A stretch of 9,358 nucleotides of DNA from Sulfuricella sp. (GTDB lineage Bacteria; Pseudomonadota; Gammaproteobacteria; Burkholderiales; Sulfuricellaceae), in NCBI GenBank assembly GCA_030691435.1, contig JAUYEK010000376.1, forward strand, positions 1-9,358, read 5' to 3'. The position numbers and the translations under genes were made by a program. Positions within the stretch are counted from its first letter, which is position 1; the number at the start of each line of letters is the position of its first letter. Shown here piece by piece: positions 8,120 to 9,358 of this stretch. The notes beneath the pieces are model-generated. The model saw only the letters and a list, made by a program, of their open reading frames with translations. It made no database searches and had not been told where the DNA came from.

Positions 8120-8281
8120 GGGTTGGCCTCCTCCGTTGATTGGATTGTAGAACAAATCGGCACGGTATGCTGTCAGAAAATTGCGCAACTTTTTACGCTC
8201 GCCTGACGACGAGCGGTATACAGAACATTACTCGGGAACGACGTTGGTGCCGACTGAAGATGGAGTGGTGGGCAGTAGCTT
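8120..8281 (-). promoter_or_regulatory. Upstream region of the toxin-antitoxin pair
   Basis: Gene-free 162 bases between the mltD-like stop and the antitoxin start. Minus-strand content: a GGAGGAGG ribosome site, a candidate -10 TACAAT (8144-8149), and a CTGACA that resembles a -35 but lies 21 bases away, too far for a standard promoter. A near-identical 8-base direct repeat (CGGTATGC at 8163-8170, CGGTATAC at 8214-8221 on the plus strand) is spaced 51 bases apart and could be an operator pair. A 6-bp hairpin (8196-8201 with 8210-8215) has no following T-run, so it is not a convincing intrinsic terminator for the mltD-like gene. The promoter and operator readings are tentative. Confidence 0.35.
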
Positions 8282-9358
8282 TTAGCCCTTGCCGGGCAGC
8301 ATCAGGGTGACTTTGTCGCCGGGGGCGAGGCCGCGCTTGCCGGAAATATTGTTCCAGCGCTGGATATCGTTGGTCGCGACATTAAACCGCTTGGCGATGC
8401 TGGCCACGGTGTCGCCGCGGCGCACGGTGTAATAGCGCTGGTTGCGTTTCTCGCTATTCGCCGCAGCCAGTTCCACAGGTTTAGCCTTGTTTGCTGCCGC
8501 TTGTTTTACAGGCTTGCCCTTGACCGCTGCAAGCTTGCGTTTGGCGAGGGTTTCCTGGCGGATGACCAGTTTCTGGCCGTTGCTGAGGCGGTTGGATCTG
8601 AGATTGTTCAGGGCCTTGATTTGCGTCGCGGAGATTTTGTGGCGTTTGGCGATGCCGGCCAGGGTGTCGCCCTTCTTTACGGCATAAATAAAACGGGATG
8701 AGACCGGCAACGGCTCGGTTTCTTCGAATTCGATTGCCCGATGTGCTTCGTCGAAGGCGGGAGCCGTTGCTTCGGCGCGGCTGAGCGGCACCAGCAGAGT
8801 CTGGCCGGCAGACAGTTTGTTGCGCCTGGTGATGCTGTTGATCTCTTTCAGGCGGGCGACACTGATGCTGAAGCGACGCGCTACATTATCAATTTTTTCG
8901 CCGCGTGTCGGAGTGTAGGATTTCCAGGAAACCAGCGGCTTGTCATAGCTTTCCAGGTTGCTGGTAAAGGCATCGGCTTTGTCCACCGGCAGCAGCAAGG
9001 CGCGCGAACCCTTGGCGTTGATGACAGGCCGGTTGTAAGCGGGGTTGAGCGAGACAAAATCGTGCAGCGGCATTCCGGCCAGGCGCGCGGCCACGGCAAG
9101 GTCGATGTGCTGCGTGGAGGCGACGCTGACGAAATAGGGGCGGTTGGGGATGGAGGCGAGGGCCAGGTTTCTGGCTGCCGGATCCATGATGATCTGTTTG
9201 ACCGCCATCAGCTTGGGCAGGTAGTTGCGCGTCTCTGCCGGCATGGTCAGGCTGAGGTAGTCGGTGGGCAGACCCTTCTTCCTGTTTTTGGCGATGGCGC
9301 GCTGTACCGAACCCTCGCCCCAGTTATAGGCGGCGAATGCCAGTTCCCAGCTGCCGAA
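8282..9358 (-). CDS. mltD: MltD-like membrane-bound lytic murein transglycosylase, C-terminal part, three LysM domains (5' end outside window)
   Basis: The reading frame stays open to the window edge, giving 358 visible residues of a longer protein; the ATG at 9244 is internal, not the start. The first visible residues (ELAFAAYNWGEGSVQRAI, then LPTDYLSL and ETRNYLPKLMA) are the end of the family 1D (GH23) lytic transglycosylase domain, which cleaves the MurNAc-GlcNAc bond with formation of 1,6-anhydroMurNAc. The catalytic Glu and any lipoprotein signal lie outside. Three peptidoglycan-binding LysM domains follow at about 146-191 (degenerate, SYTPTRGEK), 223-267 (YAVKKGDTLAGIAKR) and 309-354 (YTVRRGDTVASIAKR). 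The linker before the third is Lys/Ala-rich with an 11-residue tandem repeat. E. coli MltD has two LysM domains. It is transcribed toward the toxin-antitoxin pair. Confidence 0.92.
   Translation of the reverse strand, partial: FGSWELAFAAYNWGEGSVQRAIAKNRKKGLPTDYLSLTMPAETRNYLPKLMAVKQIIMDPAARNLALASIPNRPYFVSVASTQHIDLAVAARLAGMPLHDFVSLNPAYNRPVINAKGSRALLLPVDKADAFTSNLESYDKPLVSWKSYTPTRGEKIDNVARRFSISVARLKEINSITRRNKLSAGQTLLVPLSRAEATAPAFDEAHRAIEFEETEPLPVSSRFIYAVKKGDTLAGIAKRHKISATQIKALNNLRSNRLSNGQKLVIRQETLAKRKLAAVKGKPVKQAAANKAKPVELAAANSEKRNQRYYTVRRGDTVASIAKRFNVATNDIQRWNNISGKRGLAPGDKVTLMLPGKG
8450..8515 (-). repeat. 33-base tandem repeat coding the linker before the third LysM
   Basis: Two adjacent 11-residue units, KPVKQAAANKA and KPVELAAANSE, share KPV..AAAN at the protein level. 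Such Lys/Ala/Pro linkers are common in LysM wall proteins and can vary in copy number. The DNA copies have diverged, so this is not a recent slippage product. Confidence 0.6.

Noticed and set aside
8120..8188. Longer DUF433 start at 8188
   Set aside because: The GGAGGAGG site immediately before the ATG at 8119 and the family N-terminus favour the shorter protein.
7805..8206. Plus-strand open frame opposite the toxin-antitoxin genes
   Set aside because: The minus-strand genes have clear family motifs and a coupled overlap; the plus-strand frame has neither a domain nor a ribosome site.
8196..8215. Hairpin as an intrinsic terminator of the mltD-like gene
   Set aside because: The stem is only 6 bp with an 8-base loop and is followed on the minus strand by TAAAAAG rather than a run of T.

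Overview
The window is GC-rich chromosomal DNA from a Gram-negative bacterium, most likely a betaproteobacterium; a Nitrosomonadales/Gallionellales-type relative is my best guess. The reasons are an E. coli-type FabI, an MltD-type lytic transglycosylase, a lipobox protein and REP-like palindromes with a GTAG head. The taxonomic placement is inferred from protein character only, with no database search.

Layout. (1) 46-849, minus strand: fabI, NADH-dependent enoyl-ACP reductase, with a perfect TATAAT -10 box upstream and a degenerate REP-like half-palindrome just downstream (12-36). (2) 971-7543, plus strand: a tightly coupled four-gene ABC importer operon of the Dpp/Opp/Yej peptide class, made of a substrate-binding lipoprotein, two permeases and a fused double ATPase. 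All three internal junctions are ATGA stop/start overlaps. (3) 7563-8119, minus strand: a small DUF433-DUF5615 (VapBC45-like) toxin-antitoxin pair with a GTGA overlap and visibly lower GC. (4) 8282-9358, minus strand: the C-terminal part of an MltD-like murein lytic transglycosylase with three LysM domains, cut by the window edge. The two intergenic stretches are 850-970 (divergent promoters) and 8120-8281 (toxin-antitoxin upstream region). No rRNA, tRNA, CRISPR array or transposase gene was seen.

How the genes may work together. The importer is complete: receptor, two membrane subunits and an ATPase carrying both nucleotide-binding domains in one chain. A lytic transglycosylase cuts peptidoglycan into fragments, and Yej/Opp-class importers are known in some bacteria to recover such fragments. 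A role in muropeptide or peptide recycling is therefore a reasonable but unproven reading of the neighbourhood.

The most unusual points are in this operon. The binding protein appears anchored at both ends (N-terminal lipobox and C-terminal membrane helix). The second permease has an N-terminal extension with three extra predicted membrane segments. The ATPase carries an in-frame REP palindrome in the linker between its two halves, and its two halves carry Cys4 motifs with identical spacing.
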